64,000 nucleotides of DNA, taken from contig CP040679.1 in assembly GCA_005954745.1 (NCBI GenBank), positions 124,001-188,000 of the forward strand, written 5' to 3'. The number at the start of each line of letters is the position of its first letter. Position 1 is the first letter of the stretch. The notes under the pieces were generated by a model, which was not told the DNA's origin, did not search any database, and worked only from the letters and a program-made list of their open reading frames with translations. Position numbers and translations under genes: made by a program. Below are positions 51,370-59,757 of this stretch, in pieces. This DNA comes from Halostella pelagica. Lineage in GTDB: Archaea > Halobacteriota > Halobacteria > Halobacteriales > Natronoarchaeaceae.

Positions 51370-52149
51370 ATGTCTGCCCAGGGTACTGTCGTGGAGATGC
51401 AGGACATCCGCAAGCAGTTCGGCGAGATCATCGCACTCGACGGCGTCGACCTGACGCTACGGGAAGGGGAAGTTCTCGGTCTCGTCGGCGATAACGGCGC
51501 GGGCAAGTCGACGCTAATCAAATGTCTCGCCGGGGCTCACGAGCCGACGAGTGGCTCGATCCGGATCCGCGAGGAGGACGTTACCATCGATAGCCCCCGG
51601 GCCGCGAAGGCATACGGGATCGAAACGACGTTTCAGGACCTCGCACTCGCGCCGAACCTCACCGTCGCTCAGAACGTCTTTCTCGGCCGCGAGGAGATGG
51701 TCGGCCCGGACCGCGTGTTCGGCCTGCTGAACAAATCGGCGATGCGTGAGCGCGCCGGCCAACTGCTCGGCGACCTGAACATCGAAGTCTCCCCGGACCA
51801 GACGGTCGGCGGCCTCTCCGGGGGCCAGCGTCAACTCGTCGCGGTTTCCCGAATGTTGCTTTCGGATCCTGACATCGTCATCATGGACGAGCCGACGAGT
51901 GCGCTCTCTGTCGAGGGCGCAGACCGGGTGCTGGAACTCATCGAGCAGATGCGCGACCGGGGAATCTCCGTGTTGCTCATCTCGCACAATCTGGAGTACC
52001 TCCAGCGTGTCGCTGACCGGATCAAGGTGCTCCATCAGGGCCACGACGCCGGCGTGTTGGACGCCGAGTCGGTTACTCGCGACGAGGTCGTCTCGCGGAT
52101 GGTGAGCGGCCGGTCGGGCGTGGAAGAGAGCGAACAGCAGACGGCCTGA
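51370..52149 (+). CDS. ribose-type ABC transporter ATPase (single domain)
   Basis: A 259-residue ABC ATPase. Walker A is GDNGAGKST (about 44-52), the Q-loop is near FQDLALAP, the signature GGLSGGQRQLVAVSRMLL is at about 140, and Walker B DIVIMDEPTSALS follows near 165. It has one nucleotide-binding domain (FrcA-like), not the double-domain RbsA form. It begins at ATG 51370; an open upstream frame from 51121 overlaps the permease gene on the other strand and is not used. The Gfo/Idh gene follows 70 bp later on the same strand. Confidence 0.92.
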   Translation: MSAQGTVVEMQDIRKQFGEIIALDGVDLTLREGEVLGLVGDNGAGKSTLIKCLAGAHEPTSGSIRIREEDVTIDSPRAAKAYGIETTFQDLALAPNLTVAQNVFLGREEMVGPDRVFGLLNKSAMRERAGQLLGDLNIEVSPDQTVGGLSGGQRQLVAVSRMLLSDPDIVIMDEPTSALSVEGADRVLELIEQMRDRGISVLLISHNLEYLQRVADRIKVLHQGHDAGVLDAESVTRDEVVSRMVSGRSGVEESEQQTA

Positions 52150-52219
52150 CCCGAACGCTTCGGTCGTCGTCGCCCCTGCCAACGCAACGCATATTACGTC
52201 CGGGTGAGAGGATCACTGC

Positions 52220-53302
52220 ATGGAGATAGAAGCGCTTGCCGACGACTTCGAGCGGCGGGACTGGCAGGAGATCACCGAGACGGACGACCCTATCCGCTTT
52301 GCCATGATCGGGGTCGGCTGGTGGACACGGGAGCAGGCGATGCCCGCCGTTGCGAACGCGGACCTCTGTGAGACGACCGTGCTGGTCAGCGGCGACCGCG
52401 AGAAGGTCTCGGAGGCCGCCGAGGAGTCACCGACCGTCGAACGTTCGATCACCTACGACGAGTTCCACGAGGGCGCGGCGAGCGACGCTTACGACGCCAT
52501 CTACGTCGTTACGCCGAACGCGCTCCACCTCCCCTTCGTCGAGACGGCCGCGGAACTCGACAAAGCGATCCTTTGTGAGAAGCCGATGGAGGCGACGATA
52601 GAGCGTGCCGAGCGGATGGTCGAGGTCTGCGACGAGCACGACGCGACGCTGATGATCGCCTACCGGATGCACACCGAACCCGCGGTCCGGCGCGCGAAAG
52701 AATTCATCGACGAGGGGCTGATCGGCGACCCCGTCTTCGTCAACGGTAACATGACCGAGCCGATACTCGATCTGGTTCCCGACCCCGACCAGTGGCGACT
52801 CGACGGCGAGCTATCGGGCGGGTGTGCGGTCATGGACATCGGCCTGTACCCGCTGAACACCAGCCGGTTCCTGCTCGACGAGGACCCCGTGAGAGTACGC
52901 GGCACGGTCGCGTCGGTGCAGGAGGAGTTCGATGACGTACCGGACGAGCACGGCGCGTTCCAGCTCGATTTCCCGAACCACGTGTACGCGGTCTGTACGG
53001 CCAGCCAGAACGCCTACATGGCGAGTCACATCTCGGTTATCGGGACGGAGGGACGAGTCCGCGTCGAACCCGCCTTCTACCCGTGGGACGACCGGGCGCT
53101 CACCGTCTCGCGCAGCGGGACGACGTTCGACGTGGATTTCGAGGGGATAGACCAGATGGAAGAGGAGTTCGAGTACTTCTCACACTGCCTGCTGGCCGGC
53201 GAGGAGCCGTATCCGGACGGCGACCACGGACTGGTCGACATCGAGGCGATCAAGGCGGTGTACGAGGCGTCGGAGACTGGAACCACGGTCGAACTGGACT
53301 GA
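52220..53302 (+). CDS. Gfo/Idh/MocA sugar dehydrogenase (ribose dehydrogenase candidate)
   Basis: A 360-residue NAD(P)-dependent oxidoreductase. The Rossmann start FAMIGVGWWTREQAMPAV is unusual but has the GxGxx core, and the catalytic Lys motif is ILCEKPMEAT near residue 120. The C-terminal Gfo domain has a GGCAVMDIGLYPLN block with Asp and His-type catalytic positions. In the known haloarchaeal oxidative ribose pathway a Gfo/Idh-type enzyme oxidises D-ribose to ribono-lactone, and this gene sits in a cluster with a lactonase, a dehydratase and downstream enzymes, so ribose or another aldopentose is the likely substrate. Confidence 0.84.
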   Translation: MEIEALADDFERRDWQEITETDDPIRFAMIGVGWWTREQAMPAVANADLCETTVLVSGDREKVSEAAEESPTVERSITYDEFHEGAASDAYDAIYVVTPNALHLPFVETAAELDKAILCEKPMEATIERAERMVEVCDEHDATLMIAYRMHTEPAVRRAKEFIDEGLIGDPVFVNGNMTEPILDLVPDPDQWRLDGELSGGCAVMDIGLYPLNTSRFLLDEDPVRVRGTVASVQEEFDDVPDEHGAFQLDFPNHVYAVCTASQNAYMASHISVIGTEGRVRVEPAFYPWDDRALTVSRSGTTFDVDFEGIDQMEEEFEYFSHCLLAGEEPYPDGDHGLVDIEAIKAVYEASETGTTVELD

Positions 53303-53400
53303 GTATTCCGGGGTACGTCCGGTAATTGGCCACGACGACGGCCGGTTCGGCCCGCCCCTTGTACCAACGTTTTTGGTCCGTGCCGACGAACGTCCGAGAT

Positions 53401-54267
53401 ATGATACGTTCGACCTGGGGCGACTGGTTCGTCCGGGAAGAGATCGAGGGGGCCGACCCCGGCGACGGAGTGATTGTCTGGTATCTCGGCTGCAACGGGT
53501 TCGTCCTCCGGTCGCAGTCGACGACGCTGTACATCGACCCGTACTTCGGGGCGGGCGACCCGCCGAACATCATCCGGATGATCCCGGTGCCGCTCTCCCC
53601 GGCGGACGCGACGGACTGCGAGGCCGTCCTCGTCACGCACGAACACATCGACCACATGCATCCGCCGTCGTACAGTCCGTTGGTGAACGACCTCAGCGCG
53701 GATCTCCACGCGCCGGCCGCGTCCTACGAGTCGCCGGATTACGACGGCGACCTGGAAGTGCCCGACGAGCGGCGCAACGAGATAGCGGCGGGCGACGACT
53801 TCGAGGTCGGCGACTTCACCGTCCACGTTCGGGGCGCGAACGACCCCGACGCGATAGAACCGGTGAGCTACGTCGTCGAACACGACGCCGGCACGTTCTT
53901 CCACGGCGGCGACAGCCGGCCTGCCGAGGCGTTCGAGGCAGTCGGAGCGGAGTTCGACCTCGACGTCGGCGCGCTCGCGTTCGGCTCCGTCGGGGAGATA
54001 TACAAACCCGAACTCGGCCGCGGCGAGCGGACCCGCTGGTACATGGACGAGAACCAGGTGATCGAGGCCGCCAACCAGCTCGGGCTCGATAGGCTCGTCC
54101 CTTCCCATCACGACATGTGGCAGGGCGTCGGCGCGGACCCGAAGGTACTGCACGAACACGCGGCGTCTCACGAGTACCCACGAGTCATCGAACCGCCCCA
54201 CGTCGGCTGTTCGTTCCGGCTTTCGACGCCCGGTATCCGACGGATAGGCGCGTTGGGCGGGGAGTAA
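53401..54267 (+). CDS. MBL-fold hydrolase (ribonolactonase candidate)
   Basis: A 288-residue MBL-fold protein of the UlaG/ascorbate-6-P lactonase-like type. The HEHIDHM motif (HxHxDH) gives the metal site; ALHVRGANDPDAIEP and FFHGGDSRPAEAF give later acidic ligands; a C-terminal LVPSHHDMWQGVGAD completes the pattern. Start at ATG 53401; the 98 bp gap after the dehydrogenase contains no competing start with better support. In the pathway it would open the sugar lactone from the Gfo/Idh step. The enolase-family gene follows. Confidence 0.8.
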   Translation: MIRSTWGDWFVREEIEGADPGDGVIVWYLGCNGFVLRSQSTTLYIDPYFGAGDPPNIIRMIPVPLSPADATDCEAVLVTHEHIDHMHPPSYSPLVNDLSADLHAPAASYESPDYDGDLEVPDERRNEIAAGDDFEVGDFTVHVRGANDPDAIEPVSYVVEHDAGTFFHGGDSRPAEAFEAVGAEFDLDVGALAFGSVGEIYKPELGRGERTRWYMDENQVIEAANQLGLDRLVPSHHDMWQGVGADPKVLHEHAASHEYPRVIEPPHVGCSFRLSTPGIRRIGALGGE

Positions 54268-54334
54268 AACACGCCGAAGTCGGGTCCCGTCTGGGGTGGA
54301 CAGTTTTATTAGCCGGACCTCGGAAAGCTACAGC

Positions 54335-55510
54335 ATGGCACCGACGATTACGAAGATAGTGAGCCGCGAGTTCGAATATCCGCTGGAGGACGTCGGCACC
54401 GACGAACACGGGTTCAACCTCGTGTACGAGCCGGGTGAGACGACCTATCGGAAACTGTTCGGCGTGAAGATCCACACCGATGAGGGGATCACTGGCGAGT
54501 ACGTCGGCGGGAACTCGCCAGCCGCGGCCCAGTACAACATCATCGCGAAGTACCTGATCGGGAAAGACCCCCTCAAGCGCGAGAAACACTGGTCCGAGAT
54601 CAAGCGCGCACTCCGCAAGTACGACCGGATGGGGATCGGTCCCATCGACATCGCGCTCTGGGACTTCGCCGGGAAGTACTACGACGCGCCGATCCACGAA
54701 CTGCTGGGCACGTACCGCGAGCGTATCCCCGCCTACGCCTCGACGTATCACGGCGACGACGCCGGCGGACTGGACTCCCCCGAGGCGTTCGCCGACTTCG
54801 CCGAGGAGTGTCGCGACGAGGGGTTCAGCGGGTTCAAGATCCACGGCTGGGGCGGCGGTGACGAGTCCCGGGACCTCTCCCGGGAAGTCGAGGCCGTCCG
54901 CGCAGTCGGCGAGCGAGTCGGCGACGAGATGGACCTGATGCACGACCCGGCCTGCGAACTGGAGACGTTCGCCGACGCGCTCGAACTCGGCCGCGCAGTG
55001 GACGAGCAGGACTTCTTCTGGTACGAGGACCCGTTCCGCGACGGCGGTATCTCTCAGCACGCCCACCGGAAACTCGCCCGGAAACTCGACACGCCGATCC
55101 TCCAGACCGAGCACATCCGGGGCCTCGAGATCAAATCCGACTTCGCGGCCAACGACGCCACGGACTTCCTGCGAGCGGATCCAGAGTACGACGCGGGCAT
55201 CACCGGGGCGATGAAGGTCGCCCACATGGCCGAGGCGTACGGCCTGGACGTGGAGTTCCACGCGCCCGGCCCCGCCCAGCGCCACTGCATCGCGGCGTGT
55301 CGCAACTCTAACTACTACGAGATGGCGCTGGTCCACCCGCACTGCCAGAACACCCAACCGCCCGTCTACGAGGGAGGCTACTCGGATATGATGGGCGCCG
55401 TCGCCGACGACGGCACTGTCGCCGTGCCGGACGGACCGGGCCTCGGCGTGGAGTACGACTGGGAGTACATCGAGGAGAACACGACCGGCGACGTTCACAC
55501 GTACGAGTGA
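54335..55510 (+). CDS. enolase-superfamily sugar-acid dehydratase (ribonate dehydratase candidate)
   Basis: A 391-residue mandelate racemase/muconate lactonizing enzyme family protein, from ATG 54335; a TATA-like TTTTATTA lies about 27 bp before it. The capping domain (about 1-130) is followed by a barrel with a FKIHGWGGGDE motif (KxH). Metal ligands are D in LMHDPACE, E in WYEDPF and E in LQTEHIRG. Later H residues (EFHAPGPAQRH) serve as acid/base. Members dehydrate aldonates to 2-keto-3-deoxy acids, and the neighbours fit ribonate or xylonate. It would feed the FAH-family dehydratase at 46761. Confidence 0.84.
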   Translation: MAPTITKIVSREFEYPLEDVGTDEHGFNLVYEPGETTYRKLFGVKIHTDEGITGEYVGGNSPAAAQYNIIAKYLIGKDPLKREKHWSEIKRALRKYDRMGIGPIDIALWDFAGKYYDAPIHELLGTYRERIPAYASTYHGDDAGGLDSPEAFADFAEECRDEGFSGFKIHGWGGGDESRDLSREVEAVRAVGERVGDEMDLMHDPACELETFADALELGRAVDEQDFFWYEDPFRDGGISQHAHRKLARKLDTPILQTEHIRGLEIKSDFAANDATDFLRADPEYDAGITGAMKVAHMAEAYGLDVEFHAPGPAQRHCIAACRNSNYYEMALVHPHCQNTQPPVYEGGYSDMMGAVADDGTVAVPDGPGLGVEYDWEYIEENTTGDVHTYE

Positions 55511-55596
55511 GCGGACGGCGGGTTCGCCCGCAGTCCCGTGAGGGCCGGTAGCGGACCCCGTGAAGCTTATTGTAGTGGCCTTCGAATCCTGTTTTC

Positions 55597-56265
55597 GTGA
55601 TAGTTCAGATCTATTCACTGACGTCCGTCGACGACGTGCGAGCCTGTGCCGACGCCGGCGTCGACCACATCGGTGTCGCCGCTGGCGACCAGGACCTCCC
55701 TGCGTCCATCTCAAACGACCACGCACGGACGCTCTTCGAGGAGGCCCCCGACGAAATGTCCACGGTCGCGCTTACCGTCGAGACGGACATCGACGAGATA
55801 CGCTCCTACGCCGAGGACGTCCGACCGGACATACTGCATCTCTGCCCGGACGTCGACGCCCTGACGGTCGACGAGGTACGCGAGGTTCGGGAGGCGATCC
55901 CGGCGTCGATGGACGTGATGCGCGCGCTCGACGTCGTCGACGACGAGTCGGTCGACGTGGCGACGCGTCTCGACCCCGTCTGCGACTGGTTCCTCCTCGA
56001 CACGGCCACGGACGCAGTCGAGGGGATCGGTGCGTCCGGCGAGACCCACGACTGGTCGATAAGCCGAGAGATAGTCGAGGAGACCGAGACCCCGACGATC
56101 CTCGCCGGGGGGCTCTCGCCGGAGAACGTCGCCGACGCGGTCCGGGCGGTCGACCCGGCGGGCGTCGACTCGTACACTCACACCTCGCGGAGCGAACGAC
56201 AGAAGGATCCGGAGAAGGTTCGCGAGTTCGCGCAGGCCGCCCGAACGGCCGGCGAGTCGCCGTGA
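55597..56265 (+). CDS. TrpF-like beta-barrel protein lacking the catalytic Cys
   Basis: A 222-residue phosphoribosylanthranilate isomerase-like TIM barrel. Start GTG 55597. DDVRACADAGVDHIGV matches the second strand. ILHLCPDVDALTVDEV matches the QLHG region, WFLLDTATD holds the Asp acid, and ILAGGLSPENVADAVRAVDPAGVDSYTH is the phosphate-gripping end. The SLTS block where TrpF has the base Cys (KICGLT) reads QIYSLT, with no Cys. It is therefore probably not tryptophan synthesis. The stop overlaps the PfkB GTG start by 4 bp, so the partner is a sugar kinase. Function unknown; a sugar-phosphate reaction is likely. Confidence 0.75.
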   Translation: MIVQIYSLTSVDDVRACADAGVDHIGVAAGDQDLPASISNDHARTLFEEAPDEMSTVALTVETDIDEIRSYAEDVRPDILHLCPDVDALTVDEVREVREAIPASMDVMRALDVVDDESVDVATRLDPVCDWFLLDTATDAVEGIGASGETHDWSISREIVEETETPTILAGGLSPENVADAVRAVDPAGVDSYTHTSRSERQKDPEKVREFAQAARTAGESP

Positions 56266-57182
56266 CCGACTCCAGCGTCGTCGCCGTGGGGAACACGCTC
56301 ATCGACCACACCTACCACCTGACGAACCTCCCGGGTCCGGACGAGGGGGCGTTCGTCCGGAACTACGAGCGGCGACTCGGCGGCGTGGCGACGAACGTCG
56401 CGACGATCCTCGCCCGGTTCGGGCACGAGACCGGGCTTGTCTCCTGCGTCGCAGACGACGAGGACGGGGACGACGTCCTCGACCGCCTCGACTCGTCGCC
56501 GATCGACCACGTGACGGTTCACCGCCTCTCGGGCGGTCGGACGTCGTACTGTCTCGTCCTCACGGACCCGGACGGCCAGCGGGCGATCATCGGCGGCGGG
56601 GAGTCCGCCCTCGAACTCTCGCTCACCGAGGCCGACGTGGAGACCGTCGCTGACGCGAACGCCACGTTCACGTCCGCCTACGCACCGCTTGACGTGGTCG
56701 AGACGCTCGCTGCCGTCGACACTCCGCTCGTCTACGACCTCGCGGGCGAGTTCACCGACCTGACCGACCGCGGTCTCACCCGGGGGGCGCTCGACGGCCT
56801 CGCGCCCGATATCGACCGGTTCGTCGCCAACCTCACCTCGGTGCGGTCGTATCTCCGAACGGACGCCGGGCCGCGTGACTGCTGTGCTCAACTCCGCGCG
56901 CGGGGCTTCGATGCGGGGGCGGTCACGTGCGGGTCCGACGGCGTCTACCTGTTCGAAGGGGACGCAGTCCGGGAGATACCGGCGTTCGAGGTCTCCGTGA
57001 CTGACACGACGGGTGCCGGCGACGCGTTCACCGGGGGGCTTATCCACGCCTGGGTGCTCGACGGCGTCGGGATCGAGGACGCCGGCCGGTTCGCCAGCGC
57101 CGTTGCGGCGCTCAACTGTACCGAGACCGGTGCCCACTCCGGTTCACCTACGCTGGCCGATGTCGAGTCGTTTCTGGACTGA
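56262..57182 (+). CDS. PfkB family sugar kinase
   Basis: A 306-residue ribokinase-like kinase. GTG start at 56262 overlaps the TrpF-like stop. It has VAVGNTLIDHTYHLTNLPGPDEGAF at the start, a GG motif RLGGVATNVATILARFGHETGLVS, and the catalytic DTTGAGDAFTGGLIHAW near residue 250 with the Asp base. It could phosphorylate ribose, ribose 1-phosphate, a nucleoside or a deoxy sugar acid. A kinase in the nucleoside/ribose cluster gives an alternative, phosphorylated route beside oxidation. Confidence 0.9.
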   Translation: MTDSSVVAVGNTLIDHTYHLTNLPGPDEGAFVRNYERRLGGVATNVATILARFGHETGLVSCVADDEDGDDVLDRLDSSPIDHVTVHRLSGGRTSYCLVLTDPDGQRAIIGGGESALELSLTEADVETVADANATFTSAYAPLDVVETLAAVDTPLVYDLAGEFTDLTDRGLTRGALDGLAPDIDRFVANLTSVRSYLRTDAGPRDCCAQLRARGFDAGAVTCGSDGVYLFEGDAVREIPAFEVSVTDTTGAGDAFTGGLIHAWVLDGVGIEDAGRFASAVAALNCTETGAHSGSPTLADVESFLD

Positions 57183-57208
57183 CCGGTGGCGCGGCCGCCG
57201 CCATACGG

Positions 57209-57219
57209 TATAATTATAA
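57209..57219 (+). promoter_or_regulatory. TATA box of the nucleoside hydrolase gene
   Basis: TATAATTATAA is centred about 30 bp before the ATG at 57245, so this gene has its own promoter in addition to any read-through from the PfkB gene. Confidence 0.6.
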
Positions 57220-57244
57220 CCCTTGCCCAGAGGATCGTAGTCAC

Positions 57245-58174
57245 ATGGTAACACGAGTACATCTCGACGTAGACCCCGGGAGCGACGACGCCGTAATGAT
57301 CGCGATGGCGCTCGGCCACCCGTCGATCGAGGTCGCGAGCATGAGTACCGTCGGCGGTAACTCCACCGTCGACAACACCACGCGGAACGCACTCGCCATA
57401 CTCGAACGGTTCGACCGGACCGACGTTCCGGTCGCGCGCGGGGCGAGCGATCCGATGGAAGGGACGTACGACACGGCGGAGTGGATCCACGGCGAGAACG
57501 GGATCCGCGGCGATCTGTCGGAGCCGTCGACGGAACCGGTCGAGGCCCACGGCGCGGAACTGATCGTTCGGCAGGCCCGCGAGCACGGCGACGACATCAC
57601 AATCGTCGCGGTCGGCCCGATGACGAACCTCGCAATGGCGCTCCAGCTAGAGCCGTCGCTCCCCGACATGGTCGACGGCATCTATCTGATGGGCGGCGCT
57701 GCGACGGTCGCGGGGAACAAGACGCCGATGGCCGAGGCGAACTTCCACAACGACCCGGTCGCCGCAAGTCGAGTGATCCAATCCGGGCGGCCGTTCATGG
57801 CCGGCTTGGACGCGACCCACGACGCGACCGTTTCGGTGGAGATGATAGACGAGTACTCCGGACTCAACGAACCGTACGACATTGTCGGTCCGTGGCTCGA
57901 CTACCCCGACGAGATCAAGAGACTCGGCGGGGGGATGGACCCTGCGATCCACGACGCGGCGGTCGTGGCCCACCTGATCGATCCGGCAGTCCTGACCTTC
58001 GAGTCGTACTACCTCGACGTCGAGACTACCAGCGGGCTCTGCCGGGGAGCGGTCGTCTGCGACGAACGGAGGGTGACCGACAACGACCCGAACGCTGAGG
58101 TCGCGGTCGCGGCCGACACGGGGCGGTTCAGAAGCGTGTTCGAGGAGGCCATCGACGGACTCCTCGAAGGGTGA
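57245..58174 (+). CDS. inosine-uridine-preferring nucleoside hydrolase
   Basis: A 309-residue nucleoside hydrolase. The Ca2+-site motif VHLDVDPGSDDAVMI (DxDxGxDDA), the NSTVDNTTRNALAILE start of the active site region and the C-terminal IHDAAVVAHLIDP, with the Asp ligand, are intact. These enzymes cut the N-glycosidic bond of ribonucleosides to ribose and base. Placed between sugar genes and a BMP-type nucleoside importer, it would supply free ribose for oxidation. The start lies 62 bp after the PfkB stop with its own TATA box. Confidence 0.9.
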   Translation: MVTRVHLDVDPGSDDAVMIAMALGHPSIEVASMSTVGGNSTVDNTTRNALAILERFDRTDVPVARGASDPMEGTYDTAEWIHGENGIRGDLSEPSTEPVEAHGAELIVRQAREHGDDITIVAVGPMTNLAMALQLEPSLPDMVDGIYLMGGAATVAGNKTPMAEANFHNDPVAASRVIQSGRPFMAGLDATHDATVSVEMIDEYSGLNEPYDIVGPWLDYPDEIKRLGGGMDPAIHDAAVVAHLIDPAVLTFESYYLDVETTSGLCRGAVVCDERRVTDNDPNAEVAVAADTGRFRSVFEEAIDGLLEG

Positions 58175-58264
58175 TAGGAGCTGTTGTACGTCAGTTGGGT
58201 AGTTCGTCGACGCGGGGTCGGCGAACACCGGGACACAGGTCCAACAATCCCTGAGAGTGGTTCG

Positions 58265-59671
58265 CTATTCGCCCGTCTCACGAACGAGAGAGAGCGTCTC
58301 GGCGGCGAGGTCCGAGATAGGTTGTCGCTGGTAGGAGACGAGCGACGTCTCCACTGTGTCGTCGAGCGGGTCTGTCCAGTCGTTCGGGAGCGCCTCGGCA
58401 CCGTGGAGTAGCCCGAGGATCGACCCGAGAGTCGCCGCGTGCGAATCGGTGTCGAACCCGGCCTGGACGGCCAGACAGAGCGACTCGCCGAAGTCGCCTT
58501 CTCCCCAGAGGAGTCCGATGGCGAGTACCTCCACGTTACTGATCGTGTGGACCCAGTCGAACTGGTTCGATTCGTCCCACCGCTCGTGGACCCGCTCCAC
58601 GGCCTCCTCGTAGTCGAGGCCGTTCTCCCGCCACTCGACCACGTCCGAAACAGCCTCCGCCAGCCGGCACTCGGCGGGGATCTCGGACAGCCCGATCTCA
58701 AGCAGCCGTCGGGGGTCCGACTCGAAGGGCGCGGCGGCCATCATCGCGGCCGCGAACATCTCCCCGTAGATGCCGTTTTTGACGTGGCTGACAGAGGCGT
58801 CCCGCCACGCGTACTCCGCGGCCTGCTCGGGGTCTCCCAGGGCGACGAACCCCCACATGTCCGCGCGGATCAGCGCGCCGACGTGCTCGCGGTACGGGTT
58901 CCGGAGTGTCGCGGATTCCGGGGGCAGCACGAGGTTCAGCAGGTTTCGGTAAGCGACCCGCTCGGCGGTGTACGTGTTGAACACCGGGAGGTTCTGGAGC
59001 CAGTAGTTCGCCACGTCGACCGGCTCGAAGTCGACCCCGTACTCGTCGAGGATACCCAGCCCGACGGCGACGTAGTCGATATCGTCGTCGACGGGCATGT
59101 GGGGCACGTCGTTGACGAACATGCTTCCCTCCGCGTCCGACGACTCGACCGTGTTGTAGATGTCGTACTCCTCGGCGAGTTCGTCGTCCGAGCGCATGTA
59201 GCCGCTGAGGGGGAACTGGTTGCTCGCTTTCAGGTACGTGTGGATCTTGTCGCGGGACCACCCCTGTACCGGCTTGCCCAGAAAGCAGCCGGCCACCGCA
59301 CCCAGCCAGCCGCCGTAGATCACGTCGTACGGGTCGTCGAGGACCTCGAATCCGCCCTCGATCTGTCGCGGCCCCTCCGGGCGGGCATCGCGGATCCCGT
59401 CGAGCGAAGACGGTTCGTGGTACGGGAAATCCGGCCGGACGGGGAGTTCGCGGCTCGCATCGAGTAGTTCGTGTAGTTCCTCCTGCGTGACCCCGTCCGC
59501 GTCGAGGAGAGCGTCGAACCGCTCTTCGAGTTGCGAAACGTCCCTGCCCTCGTCTCTGCACTGACGGCGCTCGTACTGTACTTCGCGCTTGTTCGGATTG
59601 AGAAACAGGGGTGACGGGAGCGCGTCCTCTATCTCGACCTCTATCATCCCCGGATCGTACTCAGCTGTCAT
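58265..59671 (-). CDS. ADP-ribosylglycohydrolase family protein
   Basis: A 468-residue protein. The first 110 residues are an extra N-terminal helical part without recognised domain. The remaining residues carry the DraG/ARH fold: VIYGGWLGAVAGCFLGKPVQ near 115, MPVDDDIDYVAVGLGIL with the acidic metal site, and QAGFDTDSHAATLGSILG (the GGDTDTIAA motif form) near 405. It would hydrolyse N- or O-ribosyl bonds of ADP-ribosylated compounds or related glycosides. It is convergent with the nucleoside hydrolase and divergent from the BMP transporter genes. Confidence 0.84.
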   Translation of the reverse strand: MTAEYDPGMIEVEIEDALPSPLFLNPNKREVQYERRQCRDEGRDVSQLEERFDALLDADGVTQEELHELLDASRELPVRPDFPYHEPSSLDGIRDARPEGPRQIEGGFEVLDDPYDVIYGGWLGAVAGCFLGKPVQGWSRDKIHTYLKASNQFPLSGYMRSDDELAEEYDIYNTVESSDAEGSMFVNDVPHMPVDDDIDYVAVGLGILDEYGVDFEPVDVANYWLQNLPVFNTYTAERVAYRNLLNLVLPPESATLRNPYREHVGALIRADMWGFVALGDPEQAAEYAWRDASVSHVKNGIYGEMFAAAMMAAAPFESDPRRLLEIGLSEIPAECRLAEAVSDVVEWRENGLDYEEAVERVHERWDESNQFDWVHTISNVEVLAIGLLWGEGDFGESLCLAVQAGFDTDSHAATLGSILGLLHGAEALPNDWTDPLDDTVETSLVSYQRQPISDLAAETLSLVRETGE

Positions 59672-59726
59672 ACGGTTGATGAGTGCCTCCGAGCCAGCAT
59701 AAAGATATGGTCGTTTCCGACCCTTA

Positions 59727-59735
59727 ATTATAAAT
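59727..59735 (+). promoter_or_regulatory. TATA box of the BMP transporter operon
   Basis: ATTATAAAT lies about 27 bp before the ATG at 59758, consistent with a leaderless transcript for the substrate-binding gene and the ABC genes after it. Confidence 0.6.
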
Positions 59736-59757
59736 AACGTAGGCGTTTTGTTGGCCT

